Source: Verrucomicrobiota bacterium (GTDB lineage: Bacteria > Verrucomicrobiota > Verrucomicrobiia > Chthoniobacterales > JAFAMB01). From it: DNA of 64,000 bases. The stretch lies in contig JAFBAP010000152.1 in NCBI GenBank assembly GCA_019247695.1, positions 1 to 64,000 of the forward strand. Direction: 5' to 3'. Numbering within the stretch: position 1 is the stretch's first letter; each line of letters begins with the position of its first letter. Below the pieces are notes generated by a model that was given only the letters and a program-made list of their open reading frames with translations, ran no database searches and was not told the origin of the DNA. Shown piece after piece: positions 18,845-28,318 of this stretch. A program made the translations under genes and the position numbers.

Positions 18845-21800
18845 TTACACGGCATCGTGGCGTCCGGTCGATAAGAACCCGTCGTCCGATGCATGCTGCT
18901 CCGGGGTGCGTTCGGACGCTTCGCGGAGTTCTTGCAGTTGTTCGCCGGCGCCGAGATGCGAGCGGTCCCGTTGGAGAACCTGTTTGAAAGAGGCGATTGC
19001 CGAATCAAGGTCTCCTAACCCGCGTTGGGCCAAACCAAGGAGGAAAACGGCCTCAGTCTGCTTTCTCGCTTGCAGGTCTTCATCAAACACCAACATCAGC
19101 GGCAACGAAGTTGTAAAATAATCGATCGCTGCCGGTTCCGCCTGCATGTTTCGGGCGTGAGTTGCGAGGCTCTCGAAGAGGGCCTTGGCTTGTTCCGGAC
19201 GCCCAAGCTCGGCCAGTGAACGGCCGCGGTAAAAGGTAAGCGGCGAATGTTCGGTGACGCTCATCTCCAGAAAGTCACCCGTCTCAGTCGCGCTCATCTC
19301 GAAGTGCGCCCGGGCCTTTTCGGGTTCGTGCAGCGCTCGGCAGGCGCGGCCTTTCCAGTAATTCACGTCGGCTTTCGCCTGCAAATAATGGTACGCCTCG
19401 CCAAGCGCCGGCGGCGGGTCGTACGCACTTTCGAAATGCGTGAGCGCCTGATGGGCCAGGCCGTGGTGGAGGGCTTTGCGCCCAAGTTTGATCCGGCTCG
19501 CGGTGTACTGCCGGAGCACCTGGCCTTCACCGCCTTCCCACGGGTGAAAACGGCGCCCCTCGATCAATTGAAGGGCCTGCTCCGGCCGGTCAAGCAGGTT
19601 AAGCAGCGCAGCGACTTCGGTACTTAAATCGTCCCGCCGGGTGACCAGGTCCATACGCGCCAAGAGGAACTCCAACCGCTCGTCCGGCGGGTCGTTCAGC
19701 TTCTTTCGAAGTTGATCGTACTCGAACAAGACCCGTGCATCGGCCGGATCGCACGCAAACGCCTTTGCGTACATCTCGCGCGCCGCCTGACCGTCCCTGC
19801 GCACGTTCCAGTAGGCGATCCCGAGGTTGCGAAGCACCGTCGGGCAGGCAGGGTCAGCGTTCCGGGCTCTTTCCCAGGCGGCGATGGCGTCCTCGTGTCG
19901 TCTGGCGTCAAAGAGGAAATTGCCGAGAGCAAAGCCGGCGTTGCGTGCAGACCCGTTCTGTTTCAAGGCCCATTCCAGGACGACCGCCTCCTGAAGGCGC
20001 GAGGGGAAGAGGTATTCGGGCGAGCTCTGCTGAGCCTCCGCCAGTGCCTTTCGAGACGGTTGTTCCTGGCCCAGACGCTCCCAAAGCCAGGCTGCCACGA
20101 ATTGGGTGAGCGCGGGTACCTTCGCCAGAGGGTTTGGCGTCGCCGTTGGCGCCGCGGGCGTTTTGTCATGAAGCGCCAGGAGGTCCAGCGCCTCCCGGTA
20201 GAATCCCCCGTCCGCATAGTCAAAGGCCAGGTCCAGAAAGATCTGCGCGTCGTTGCGGCAGCCCCCAATAAAATCGTCAAAGCCACCCGACCACCGCGCC
20301 ATCTCATACCGGGCCCACTGGTCGAGGGGATCACGCGCGAGTAATTCGGAAAGTTCCCGTTGCGCCAGGCCGGGTTCTCCTTTTTGCCGGTGCACCAAGG
20401 CGCACAGGATGACGGCGTGGTTGTGGTCCCGGTTGGTGATCAAGGTCAGATCCAGGTGATGCAGGGCCTCCTCAAACTTTCCGGCGCGACAATCCAAAAG
20501 GGCCAGCCGGTAGTATGCCGGCGAGCGCCACGCGTAATCCCAAGTGGCTTTATAAAAGGCTTCGTACGCTTTCTCGTCGTCGCCCAGGAACTGCCGGGCC
20601 AGGCCGGAGTAGTAGAATGCCTCTCCGGTGATCGGGTTGGGATGCCGCTCGGTCAGACGGGCGTTTGCGCGGTCAAAATGCTCGCTGGCCTCGGCGAACT
20701 GGGCCCTTTGCAGGCAGCGCCGTCCGAGGGCGATCCGGCTGCGGGCGTCGCAGGCATCCCGCTTTAGCGCCTCGGTCCAATAAGCCTCCGGGTCACGGGT
20801 CGGGTGCCGGTATTGCTCCAGGTGTTCGCCGATCAGGAACAGCCCTTCATTGGTTGCCACCTCGGCAGGAAGAGGCGGGGCCGTTGCGGGGGAGGGAATT
20901 TGGACGTTCGAACGGTTCGGCTCCGGACGGTAGGTCAGAACAGCCTTGCCCTGGTGATCCTCGATCGTAAGGCAAAGCGCGGCCGGGTCCTCGCCGCGAA
21001 GGCGCCATTCGGCGTTCTGCCACGGCTTTCCCGGTTCAATGTCCGCCGTGAGATCAAGCAAGGGCCGGTCATTTTCAAGGAGCCTAAGCCGGGCGTTTCG
21101 GAGCGGTGCTGAGACGGCCACCGCCGCCTGGATGCGGCGGCCGGATAAAACCTGAAGACGAATCGCTGCACACGCGTTCGCGCACTGCACCGGTCCGGTC
21201 TGCTGGATCGGCCACCAGTACTGCGAGAAGGTTTTTGTTTCGTACGGGTACAAGTACGTAAAATCCGGTTGGTTTTCGGTGTAGACGCCGGCCATCAATT
21301 CCACATAGGGACCGGCATCATCCGAGAGTTCCCGATCCCAAGCCCAACCAAACGCGTGGTTGCCCCAGGTCCACTGTTTCTTGCCGGGCGAAACGTGACG
21401 ATTAGCCACATGCACAAAGCCGCCCTCGGCCCGGTAATCGTACCCGCCGAAAAAGCCGTAGCGGGTGTGGACGACCATGTAGCTCGTGGGCACCGGTATG
21501 TTTTTGTACCAGGTTAAATCATTGGCTCCCGGACGCTCAGCGTATCGTACCCCGTAGTAGGCGTTTTCAGCGACCGGGAACGAACTCATCGAACGCTTGG
21601 CGTGATCTGCGACGTAGCGCACGTCGGGCGGGAAGAAGCTTTGGTATTGATCGTGAACCCGGGCGGCAACGTTGGCCCACCACAAAAAGGTCCGGGTGAC
21701 GGCGGTGCGGTTAAATAGGCGCACCCGCAATTCGATCAGCGCAGAGCCCGGCCGGATGCGAACGCCGTGCATCCCTTTTAACCGCGTCATGGGGTCGTGC

Positions 21801-22279
21801 TCCGACATCCACACCGTACAAGCGCCGTCCGCTTCGCGTTCGAGCTCAACGTCGGCAGGCATGAACGTGCCGGGGCGGTGGTGTTGGGGCCAATTGAACT
21901 CGACGCCCCCGGAAATCCAGGGACCGGCAAGGCCCACCAGGGCGGGCTTGATAACGTCTTGCCGGTAAAAGAAGTCGTAGTCGTGATTCGTTTTATCTTG
22001 CGCGACGTGGATGCGTCCCCCGATCTCAGGAAGCATCATCAACCGAAGGTAATCGTTTTCCAGGAAGGCGGCGCGATAGGTGACCGGCTGCGGGCGGTCC
22101 TGAACCTTGTCAATGAAAGGGATGGGATAAACCTTGCCGCTTGACCCTTGGTAAACCCTTTTTTCAAAAAACAGCGGGTGGATCTCAGGCCGGCCGGCGG
22201 CGTAGGTCGGAATGGTAACGGTCGAGAGCGTCGCGGTTACTGGCGTCGCTGCACCGTGTGGTCCTGAGGGGTTTTGCAT
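18845..22279 (-). CDS. DUF5107 domain protein with TPR array
   Basis: The roughly 1144-residue protein has an N-terminal DUF5107 domain (about 1-330) with PLFFEKRVYQGSSG, MLPEIGGRIHVAQD, GLAGPWISGGVEFNWP and RLFNRTAVTRTFLWWANVA; the domain has a galactose-mutarotase-like beta-sandwich fold. The rest is a long tetratricopeptide array (about 480-1130). No signal peptide is evident. I prefer the ATG at 22279 because family members begin just before this point; a GTG at 22321 is possible. It heads an operon with an AraFGH-type importer and GalM, so a role in carbohydrate binding or hydrolysis for that pathway is likely. Confidence 0.85.
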   Translation of the reverse strand: MQNPSGPHGAATPVTATLSTVTIPTYAAGRPEIHPLFFEKRVYQGSSGKVYPIPFIDKVQDRPQPVTYRAAFLENDYLRLMMLPEIGGRIHVAQDKTNHDYDFFYRQDVIKPALVGLAGPWISGGVEFNWPQHHRPGTFMPADVELEREADGACTVWMSEHDPMTRLKGMHGVRIRPGSALIELRVRLFNRTAVTRTFLWWANVAARVHDQYQSFFPPDVRYVADHAKRSMSSFPVAENAYYGVRYAERPGANDLTWYKNIPVPTSYMVVHTRYGFFGGYDYRAEGGFVHVANRHVSPGKKQWTWGNHAFGWAWDRELSDDAGPYVELMAGVYTENQPDFTYLYPYETKTFSQYWWPIQQTGPVQCANACAAIRLQVLSGRRIQAAVAVSAPLRNARLRLLENDRPLLDLTADIEPGKPWQNAEWRLRGEDPAALCLTIEDHQGKAVLTYRPEPNRSNVQIPSPATAPPLPAEVATNEGLFLIGEHLEQYRHPTRDPEAYWTEALKRDACDARSRIALGRRCLQRAQFAEASEHFDRANARLTERHPNPITGEAFYYSGLARQFLGDDEKAYEAFYKATWDYAWRSPAYYRLALLDCRAGKFEEALHHLDLTLITNRDHNHAVILCALVHRQKGEPGLAQRELSELLARDPLDQWARYEMARWSGGFDDFIGGCRNDAQIFLDLAFDYADGGFYREALDLLALHDKTPAAPTATPNPLAKVPALTQFVAAWLWERLGQEQPSRKALAEAQQSSPEYLFPSRLQEAVVLEWALKQNGSARNAGFALGNFLFDARRHEDAIAAWERARNADPACPTVLRNLGIAYWNVRRDGQAAREMYAKAFACDPADARVLFEYDQLRKKLNDPPDERLEFLLARMDLVTRRDDLSTEVAALLNLLDRPEQALQLIEGRRFHPWEGGEGQVLRQYTASRIKLGRKALHHGLAHQALTHFESAYDPPPALGEAYHYLQAKADVNYWKGRACRALHEPEKARAHFEMSATETGDFLEMSVTEHSPLTFYRGRSLAELGRPEQAKALFESLATHARNMQAEPAAIDYFTTSLPLMLVFDEDLQARKQTEAVFLLGLAQRGLGDLDSAIASFKQVLQRDRSHLGAGEQLQELREASERTPEQHASDDGFLSTGRHDAV

Positions 22280-22510
22280 CCGTACGACGGTGGTGAGTTT
22301 ATTTGAAAGCTTGGCCTCCACAACCGGACCAGCCGATCGCCTTGACGCCTGCGACGCATGCGGTCCTTATGCGGATCCGATGGGGGGCATTCATTGATCC
22401 TTATGATGGGTCGGCTCAGCCTTTTCGTCCATGGACAGCCGGCCCAAAAAAGTGACCTGGATGAGATTTTCCTGACAGGGACAGGTCCGCGTCGCTTCGA
22501 AAAAGCCGCG

Positions 22511-22612
22511 CATCACCGTTTGTACTGCCGCTCGGGGATTTGCCGGTCGTGAGGTGACTCAGGCGCATCCGCGGCAGCGTGACCCCGTCATAAACCTCAT
22601 CGGCGTCCGATG
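22511..22612 (-). pseudogene. fragment of an HNH-endonuclease gene 3' end
   Basis: About 100 bp closely match the last codons of the methyltransferase-HNH gene at 48.6 kb (48601-48695). Both encode DADEVYDGVTL / GADEVYDGVTL followed by R(M/I)RLSH, and both share the bases around the stop. The copy has a four-base insertion and nothing upstream survives. It is a relic of a second, related gene or a duplicated end. Confidence 0.7.
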
Positions 22613-22663
22613 CCGCGGAGGCACCGGACCTGGCGGTGCTCGAACGAGGCGCGCTATCTCTGC

Positions 22664-23650
22664 TACCATTCAGACCGTTATTTCGGTAAAATGCCGGCCC
22701 AGGGAGCGCCAGCGCCGGAGGATGCTCCGTAGCTGGTTGAATCGGTCTTAGGCCCAACGGGCCCGGCAGACGGCTTGATGGCCTGAAAGGCCAAAGGAAC
22801 ATAGCCCAGGGTGAATCCCTGAGCTTTACCCACATTTTTTGAGGGCAGCGCGGGGACAGCCGTGACCGTCTTACGGCCCGAAGGGCCAAGAGAACTTAGC
22901 CCAGGGTTTACCCTGGGTAACCGTAAAATCACGATCGAGCCCTGAAGGGGCGGCAGAAGGCGTCGCTCGCGGGTTCTGCCGCCCCTTCAGCAAATCCAAC
23001 CCGGCGGGCGGGCGTTTGTTAGGGAGGGCGTACAGGCGTGACGCCTTAGGAGGGCTCGATCGTGGGGAGGGGTGCGTTCCCAGGGTAAACCCCACGGCCA
23101 TTTAGTTAAGGGCCGCTGGATGGGGGCGCTTTCGTCCCGAAGGGACGGCTGAGGTTAGCCAGGGACTTCAGTCCCTGGACGGGGCATTTAAGAGCGATCG
23201 CGTCCTGTAGGGACGCCTGAAACGCTGGCCCGGCGGGTGCCGCCTCCCAAACGGCCAGCCAAACCCGGCGCGATCCTCGGCGACGAACACCCGAACGGCG
23301 CCCCACCTTTGACGCCCGCCTGTGGCCCGGGGCACGCCTTCAGGCGTCCCGAGGGGACGCAACCCCCGGGGGGACGCCCGCACACAGGCACAGGCACTAA
23401 AGCTACCTGCCTAACCTCAGCCGTCCCTGCGGGACGAAAGCGCCCCGCTCCACCGGCGCTTAACTAAATGGCCGTGGAGTAAACCCTGGGCTAGGTTCTG
23501 CCGGCCCGTTGGGCCTAAGCGGGCGTGTGAGATGCCAGCAAAATTCACTTCGCCGCCGCCGGTTTTCACGCGCCATCTAAGGCCGTTTATACGGAATAAT
23601 AGGTAGAAATCCGGCGAAGCATCCGGAAAGGAAGACAACATTTTGGCCTT
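22664..23650. repeat. large composite intergenic repeat
   Basis: The left end TACCATTCAGACCGTTATTTC and the right end GGAAGACAACATTTTGG are the standard family ends. Between them are AGGCCCAACGGGCC, CTGAAGGGGCGGCAGAAGG, AGGGAGGGCGTAC and GGGACTTCAGTCCCTGG modules in alternating orientation. All ORFs inside are repeat shadows. Together with 23651-24175 this makes over 1.5 kb with no gene. Confidence 0.7.
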
Positions 23651-23801
23651 CGCCGGGGATCGTAGATCGTAAATGGACCGAAGGACCCAGTGCGGCGCGC
23701 GCCTCCCGCCGGCATCCCCAGCCGTCGGAACGAGACGGCCCATGGAAGAATGCCGGCCGCGAGTCAGCCGCGGAGGCTCGAAAGGTCCATCAGGCGGGCA
23801 G

Positions 23802-23871
23802 TGGTACCCCGGCATGCAGTTAACGCCCGAGCCGAAAGCAGCTTAGCCCCCGATTTGTTCCACTCTCCCAT
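23802..23871 (+). repeat. left copy of a 70-bp inverted repeat pair
   Basis: GCAGTGGTACCCCGGCATGC starts a segment of about 70 bp that recurs in inverted orientation at 26449-26518, differing mainly in a five-base patch. The pair brackets 2.7 kb that holds three small ORFs and the MFS gene. Confidence 0.75.
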
Positions 23872-24006
23872 CAGATCTGGTGGCTTGGGACTCAAGAGCC
23901 ATCCTTTGTGAGGCAAAATGGGGCCAAACTCGGCCTGGCGGGCCACGGCGGCGACAAGCAAAACGGCGCGACGCTTCGTCCACTCATTAAGGGCCACATT
24001 CCACCA

Positions 24007-24034
24007 ATAAAGGGCACCACCTGCTGCCCTTTAT
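24007..24034. repeat. hairpin and short direct repeats
   Basis: ATAAAGGGCA and TGCCCTTTAT form a 10-bp stem with an 8-base loop. Related AAGGGCC-containing copies (CGTCCACTCATTAAGGGCC near 23976, CGTCCACTCATAAAGGGCC near 24069) lie on both sides. Nature unknown. Confidence 0.4.
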
Positions 24035-24175
24035 CACTGGACTCCTCTCGAGAACCGCACGCTAGGCCGTCCACTCATAAAGGGCCTCGCGACAGTGGCG
24101 CTATCACCACGTAGAGATCAAGCAAACGTTTGCACCGGCTTTTTCCGCTTATGCGTCCAACTTTCCTGTAGAAAG

Positions 24176-24280
24176 ATGTTGCAAGCTGCAACCCTAGTTG
24201 TCATATTCACCGCGTTACTCGTACTTCTTTCCATGATTGTGAGGGAAGGCCTCCCTATTCTCGGTGAGGAGTTTGGATGA
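24176..24280 (+). CDS. small single-pass membrane protein (34 aa)
   Basis: ATG at 24176 opens a 34-residue frame that is almost entirely one hydrophobic helix (LVVIFTALLVLLSMIV) followed by REGLPILGEEFG. A weak AGAAAG lies upstream. It could be a true small membrane protein or a remnant of a permease N-terminus. Neighbouring small ORFs follow on the same strand. Confidence 0.35.
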   Translation: MLQAATLVVIFTALLVLLSMIVREGLPILGEEFG

Positions 24281-24452
24281 CCACATTCCGCCTGAAAGTC
24301 CATCTGATTCCAGACCGGGGTTTTCGCAGTCAGTGCTTTTTAGGGCATCGATCACCGCGCGCATTTTCACAAGCCAACGAGGGAGCTACCCTCCCATTCC
24401 AAGCGACTCAAGCATTAAGCGGTAACATGACGAGGGTTGATAGAAAAAACCG

Positions 24453-24680
24453 ATGAATATAAACGAACAAAACACCGTTGAGGAGCTTCAAACGGTCTTG
24501 AAAAGCCAGCAAGCAGCGCTGGAAGAATACACAAGGTGGGAAGCCCAACAGCTGAACGCCATTAAAGAGGCAATCCAGAAGCTATCTGAAGCACAGGCAG
24601 CCCTTCAAACTGTGCCTCGACGCATGAGCCACGCGCCGCCTGCGTGGGTTGTGAATCCGAATTGCCTTCATGGACTGTAG
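24453..24680 (+). CDS. small coiled-coil hypothetical protein
   Basis: The 75-residue protein has an N-terminal helix of about 50 residues rich in Q, E, A and L with coiled-coil spacing (TVEELQTVLKSQQAALEEY, IKEAIQKLSEAQ), then a proline-containing tail. I do not recognise the family. It is followed after nine bases by another small ORF with a good ribosome site, suggesting a two-gene unit. Confidence 0.5.
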   Translation: MNINEQNTVEELQTVLKSQQAALEEYTRWEAQQLNAIKEAIQKLSEAQAALQTVPRRMSHAPPAWVVNPNCLHGL

Positions 24681-24689
24681 GGGACGCGC

Positions 24690-24842
24690 TTGAGTGAGAT
24701 AAGCGCCATATGGGTCGACCCTGATCGGGAATACCTGGTTACGCCACCCCTACCCGAAGGTGTTTCGCCGAGAGATGTTGTGGCGAGGTCGGTTCGATTT
24801 TTTCAGGCCTTACCGCAAGGCTGGCGTTTTATTAAGACTTAA
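24690..24842 (+). CDS. small hypothetical protein (50 aa, TTG start)
   Basis: TTG at 24690 preceded by AGGGGA opens a 50-residue frame reading SEISAIWVDPDREYLVTPPL and ending ALPQGWRFIKT. Composition and codon use look protein-like, and the frame is intact between two start/stop landmarks. Family unknown. It probably forms a unit with the coiled-coil ORF just upstream. Confidence 0.45.
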   Translation: MSEISAIWVDPDREYLVTPPLPEGVSPRDVVARSVRFFQALPQGWRFIKT

Positions 24843-25105
24843 CTGATAGGATTACATTCGGTTAGTTGAGGAAAAGCCTAGTAAAAAGCGATATTAGGCG
24901 ACACTATGCTTTAATGATTCTATTTGTTAAACCTCAGCGCACTTGTTTCTGTTGAAAGACCACGACCTGCGGAAAATCGTGACTGGTAAGTAGCTCAACA
25001 CGACGGACTCACTCTCGAGCAGGATCGCGAAATTAAGGGTTTTTCAGCAGAACCCGACTTTGAACTCGGATTGCTCCCCTGTGGTCCCCGTCTAGACTGA
25101 TCATT

Positions 25106-26395
25106 ATGAATGCTTTTCCCACCAAGCTCACCCGCGAAACAAGGGTGCGTCTCTCGGCGATGATGTTTCTCCAGTTCTTCATCTGGGGTGCCTGGTTTGT
25201 CACCCTGTCCACCTATTTAGGGCAAGGTTTAAAGCTTCAGGGAGACTTCATAGGCCGCGCCTACAGCACGATGCCCTGGGGCGCAATCGTCGCGCCTTTC
25301 CTCGTGGGCATGATCGCCGACCGTTTATTCCCCGCCGAGAAGGTGTTAGGCATCCTGCATTTGCTTGGGGCCGCAGCCCTGTATGCCGCCTCGAGCGTCG
25401 CGGAACCGGCAGCACTCTTTTGGATATTGCTCGTCTACGCACTATGTTATAACCCGACACTGGCGTTAGTAAATGCCGTTTGCTTCGACCAGCTTGACGA
25501 CCCCGAAAAGCAATTTCCAGGCATCCGTGTTTTCGGCACGCTTGGATGGATCGTCGCGGGTCTGGGGATTGGCCTTATGAAGGTGGAGGCCACGTCCGTT
25601 CCGATGAAGGTTGCGGCCGGTTGCTCAGTGTTGGCGGGGTTGCTCGCCTTTGCTTTGCCCCACACGCCGCCGAAGTTGCTGGGCCAAAAGGTCACGATCA
25701 AAGAGGTGCTGGGACTGGACGCGCTCAGGCTGATGCGCGAACGGTCGTTCGCCGTTTTTGTCATCTGCTCGCTGTTGATCTGTATCCCGCTAGCGTTCTA
25801 CTACAACTTCGCCAACCTGTTCCTGAATGAGAGAGGTGTCGCCAACGCTGCTGGCAAAATGACCATGGGCCAGATCTCCGAGTTGTTCTTCATGCTGGTC
25901 ATGCCGTTCTTTTTCGTGCGACTCGGCATCAAGAAGGTGCTGTTTTTGGGCATGCTGGCGTGGTTTGTGCGCTACTTGCTGTTTGCTTTCGGCAACCCGC
26001 AAGGACTCGTCTTCATGTACTACGCCGGCATCCTCATGCAGGGTATATGTTTCGCTTTCTTCTTTGTAACGGGCCAAGTTTATGTCAATAACACCGCGCC
26101 CAGCACGATTAGAGCCAGCGCACAAGGCTTCCTCGCACTGATCACTTACGGCGTCGGCATGCTGATCGGTGCCGAGATCTCCGGCCGTGTCGTCCAACAT
26201 TATCAAATGCTCGCTGCGCAAGGCGCGGTGGACAATCTGTGGAAAGCGGTGTGGCTGGTCCCGGCCGGAATGGCGGGTGCGGTCATCGTGGTTTTCGCTA
26301 TCCTGTTCAAGGACCGGCCTACACGAACCAGCGCGGACAGAGTCGAGAAAGGGATTGTGGAAAGTGAAATGGGGACCGGCGCGATCCAGCCGTGA
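25106..26395 (+). CDS. MFS transporter, nucleoside:H+ symporter-like
   Basis: This 429-residue protein has twelve hydrophobic segments and begins with FLQFFIWGAWFVTLSTYLG, the characteristic opening of NupG/XapB-like transporters common in Verrucomicrobia and Planctomycetes. The MFS_1 motif between helices 2 and 3 appears as GMIADRLFPAEK. It would bring nucleosides or a related solute across the inner membrane with protons. It lies alone between inverted-repeat copies, with 260 bp of AT-richer sequence in front that could hold its promoter. Confidence 0.85.
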   Translation: MNAFPTKLTRETRVRLSAMMFLQFFIWGAWFVTLSTYLGQGLKLQGDFIGRAYSTMPWGAIVAPFLVGMIADRLFPAEKVLGILHLLGAAALYAASSVAEPAALFWILLVYALCYNPTLALVNAVCFDQLDDPEKQFPGIRVFGTLGWIVAGLGIGLMKVEATSVPMKVAAGCSVLAGLLAFALPHTPPKLLGQKVTIKEVLGLDALRLMRERSFAVFVICSLLICIPLAFYYNFANLFLNERGVANAAGKMTMGQISELFFMLVMPFFFVRLGIKKVLFLGMLAWFVRYLLFAFGNPQGLVFMYYAGILMQGICFAFFFVTGQVYVNNTAPSTIRASAQGFLALITYGVGMLIGAEISGRVVQHYQMLAAQGAVDNLWKAVWLVPAGMAGAVIVVFAILFKDRPTRTSADRVEKGIVESEMGTGAIQP

Positions 26396-26448
26396 GAGAT
26401 CCAGGCCGAGTCCCCCCCTCTATCGCCACATTCAACAACTCCTCGTGG

Positions 26449-26518
26449 GGAGAGTGGAAAAAACCGGGGGCTAAGCTGCTTTCGGCTCGGGCGTTAACTG
26501 CATGCCGGGGTACCACTG
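26449..26518 (-). repeat. right copy of the 70-bp inverted repeat pair
   Basis: This is the near-perfect reverse complement of 23802-23871, sharing GGGGGCTAAGCTGCTTTCGG and GGGGTACCACTGC. No clear flanking target duplication is visible. Confidence 0.75.
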
Positions 26519-26603
26519 CGACAGCGTGGCGCGCCAATCCCCGTTCAACACTTGGGCTCGGATTTGCAGGGTTCGAATCAGGCGGCTGAGGATCCGCAAT
26601 TAG

Positions 26604-27040
26604 TACTAGGCCCAACGGGCCGAGGGAACATAGCCCAGGGTTTTATCCGGCTGCCATTTGGTTAAGGGCGAGGAGGATGCTTTCGTCCCGCAGGGACGGC
26701 TGATGTTAGGCAGGTGTGTGAGATGCCCGGGAAAATTCACCCCGTTGCCGCCGGTTTTCACACACCCTCTTACACCATTTGGACAGTTATCCTGGTGGAA
26801 TTTCTCCCGGGTTTCAGCCCCGAAGGGACGCGAGAACATAGCCCAGGGTTTACCCTGGGTAACCGTCAAATCGCGATCGAGCCCTGAAGGGGCGGTAGAA
26901 GGCGTCGCTCATGGATTCTGCCGCCCCTTCAGGGCTCGATCGGGGGGAGGGGTGCGTTCCCAGGGTAAACCCTGGGCTATGTTCTACCGGCCCGTTGGGC
27001 CTAAGACAACATTCTACCTCGATGGCCATCGAAATGGTAT
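26604..27040. repeat. composite intergenic repeat
   Basis: The block contains the AGGCCCAACGGGCC arms, the ACACCATTTGGACAGTTATCC left end, the paired CTGAAGGGGCGG arms and the standard right end CGATGGCCATCGAAATGGTA. It immediately abuts the stop of the enolase-like gene. No gene. Confidence 0.7.
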
Positions 27041-28318
27041 AAGTTCTAACACCCCTTCGGGGCTAAAGCCGGTCATCGTGTACTGGTGCTCTATCTGGAG
27101 GAGGCGATTGTATTTGGCCAGCCGATCGGATTGAGTGATTGAACCGATTTTGATAAACTCTGCCGACCAGCCCACGGCCAGATCCGCCAGCCAGGCGTCT
27201 TCGGTTTCGCCGCTGCGGGCGCTGACCGAGACGGGCCACCCCGCGGCTCTGGCCGACAGGTAAGATTCTTTTGCTTCGGTCAAGGTACCGACCTGATTCA
27301 CTTTGAGCAGCAAGGCATTTGCCGCACCCGTATCGATCGCACGCCGAATTCTCGCGGGCGTTGTACACGTTAAGTCGTCGGCCAGGGTCAAGGCCCGGTC
27401 GCCGAGTTCCCGCCGTAAGACGGGCCAGTGCGCCCAGTCATCCTCCGCAAGCCCGTCCTCGACGCTAATGACGGGGTAAGAACGGGTCCACGCGCTGATC
27501 GTCTCGATGAGTTGCTCCGACGACAAGCTCTTGCCGTCGAGGTTGTAGTACCCGCCGGCCAGGGCGAAATGGCTCGCCGCCACGTCGACGGCGAGACCGA
27601 TTTCCCGACCGAGTTCATAGCCCGCGGCACCGACGGCTTCAGCGGCCGCCTCAAGCATTTCCGAACTGTCGCTGAAAGGCGGGGCCAATCCCCCCTCGTC
27701 TGCGGTGAGCGCGCGGACTTGGTAGCGGCGGGCGCCGAGCGCTGCTGCCTGTTGATAAACTTCGTAAACCTGCGCCAGCCGTTCCATGACCGTCGCGCCC
27801 AGTTTCGGAACGACGAGCACATCCTGAATTGCCACCTGCCCAAAGGCGTGTTTTCCCCCGCTGAAGAGGTTGATCGTCAAGGCGGGAAGACGCGGGGGGA
27901 ACGGCTCTGGAAGCAGCGACGCAAAGTAGGTAAACAGCTCGATCCCGGAGCAGGCTGCCGCCGCCCGGGCAAACGCCAGTGAGACGGCGAGCAAAGCGTT
28001 CGCGCCGAGGCGTGACTTATCGGCGGTGCCATCCAGTTCCAGCAGGTGGCGATCCAATTGCTCCTGGTCATCAAAACATTCGCCCAGCAGCGCCGCAGCA
28101 ATGGGCCCGCGGATGTGGGCGACCGCTTGCCGGCAGCCAAGCCCGCGAAAACGTTTCCCGCCGTCGCGTCGCTCTTTGGCTTCCGCGCGGCCGGTCGATG
28201 CGCCCGAGGGCACCGATGCCGAAGCGGCCGTCCCGTCGTCCAGCATCAATGCAGCAGCGACGGTCGGACGGCCACGGCTGTCCAAAACTTCCCATGCATC
28301 CACGCGTTTGATTCTCAT
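27014..28318 (-). CDS. enolase paralogue lacking a catalytic histidine
   Basis: The 434-residue protein has the full enolase fold: DSRGRPTV, the mobile loop SGAS, GGKHAFGQ, DEGGLAP, the metal ligands in VDVAAS, SVEDGLAEDD and ADDL, the lysines in LLKVNQVGT and AKYNRLLQIE. However the usual SHRSGETED reads SARSGETED, with Ala367 replacing the catalytic His, and DIQE reads AIQD. Canonical enolase interconverts 2-phosphoglycerate and phosphoenolpyruvate; this copy may use another substrate or be impaired. The ATG at 28318 overlaps the stop of the upstream kinase-fold gene by four bases (ATGA). Confidence 0.85.
   Translation of the reverse strand: MRIKRVDAWEVLDSRGRPTVAAALMLDDGTAASASVPSGASTGRAEAKERRDGGKRFRGLGCRQAVAHIRGPIAAALLGECFDDQEQLDRHLLELDGTADKSRLGANALLAVSLAFARAAAACSGIELFTYFASLLPEPFPPRLPALTINLFSGGKHAFGQVAIQDVLVVPKLGATVMERLAQVYEVYQQAAALGARRYQVRALTADEGGLAPPFSDSSEMLEAAAEAVGAAGYELGREIGLAVDVAASHFALAGGYYNLDGKSLSSEQLIETISAWTRSYPVISVEDGLAEDDWAHWPVLRRELGDRALTLADDLTCTTPARIRRAIDTGAANALLLKVNQVGTLTEAKESYLSARAAGWPVSVSARSGETEDAWLADLAVGWSAEFIKIGSITQSDRLAKYNRLLQIEHQYTMTGFSPEGVLELIPFRWPSR

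Noticed and set aside
23188-23467. ORFs encoding CGRPPGGCVPSGRLKACPG and similar, recurring near 33.5 kb
   Set aside because: They lie inside repeat modules on both strands and vary with the repeats; no ribosome site or family.
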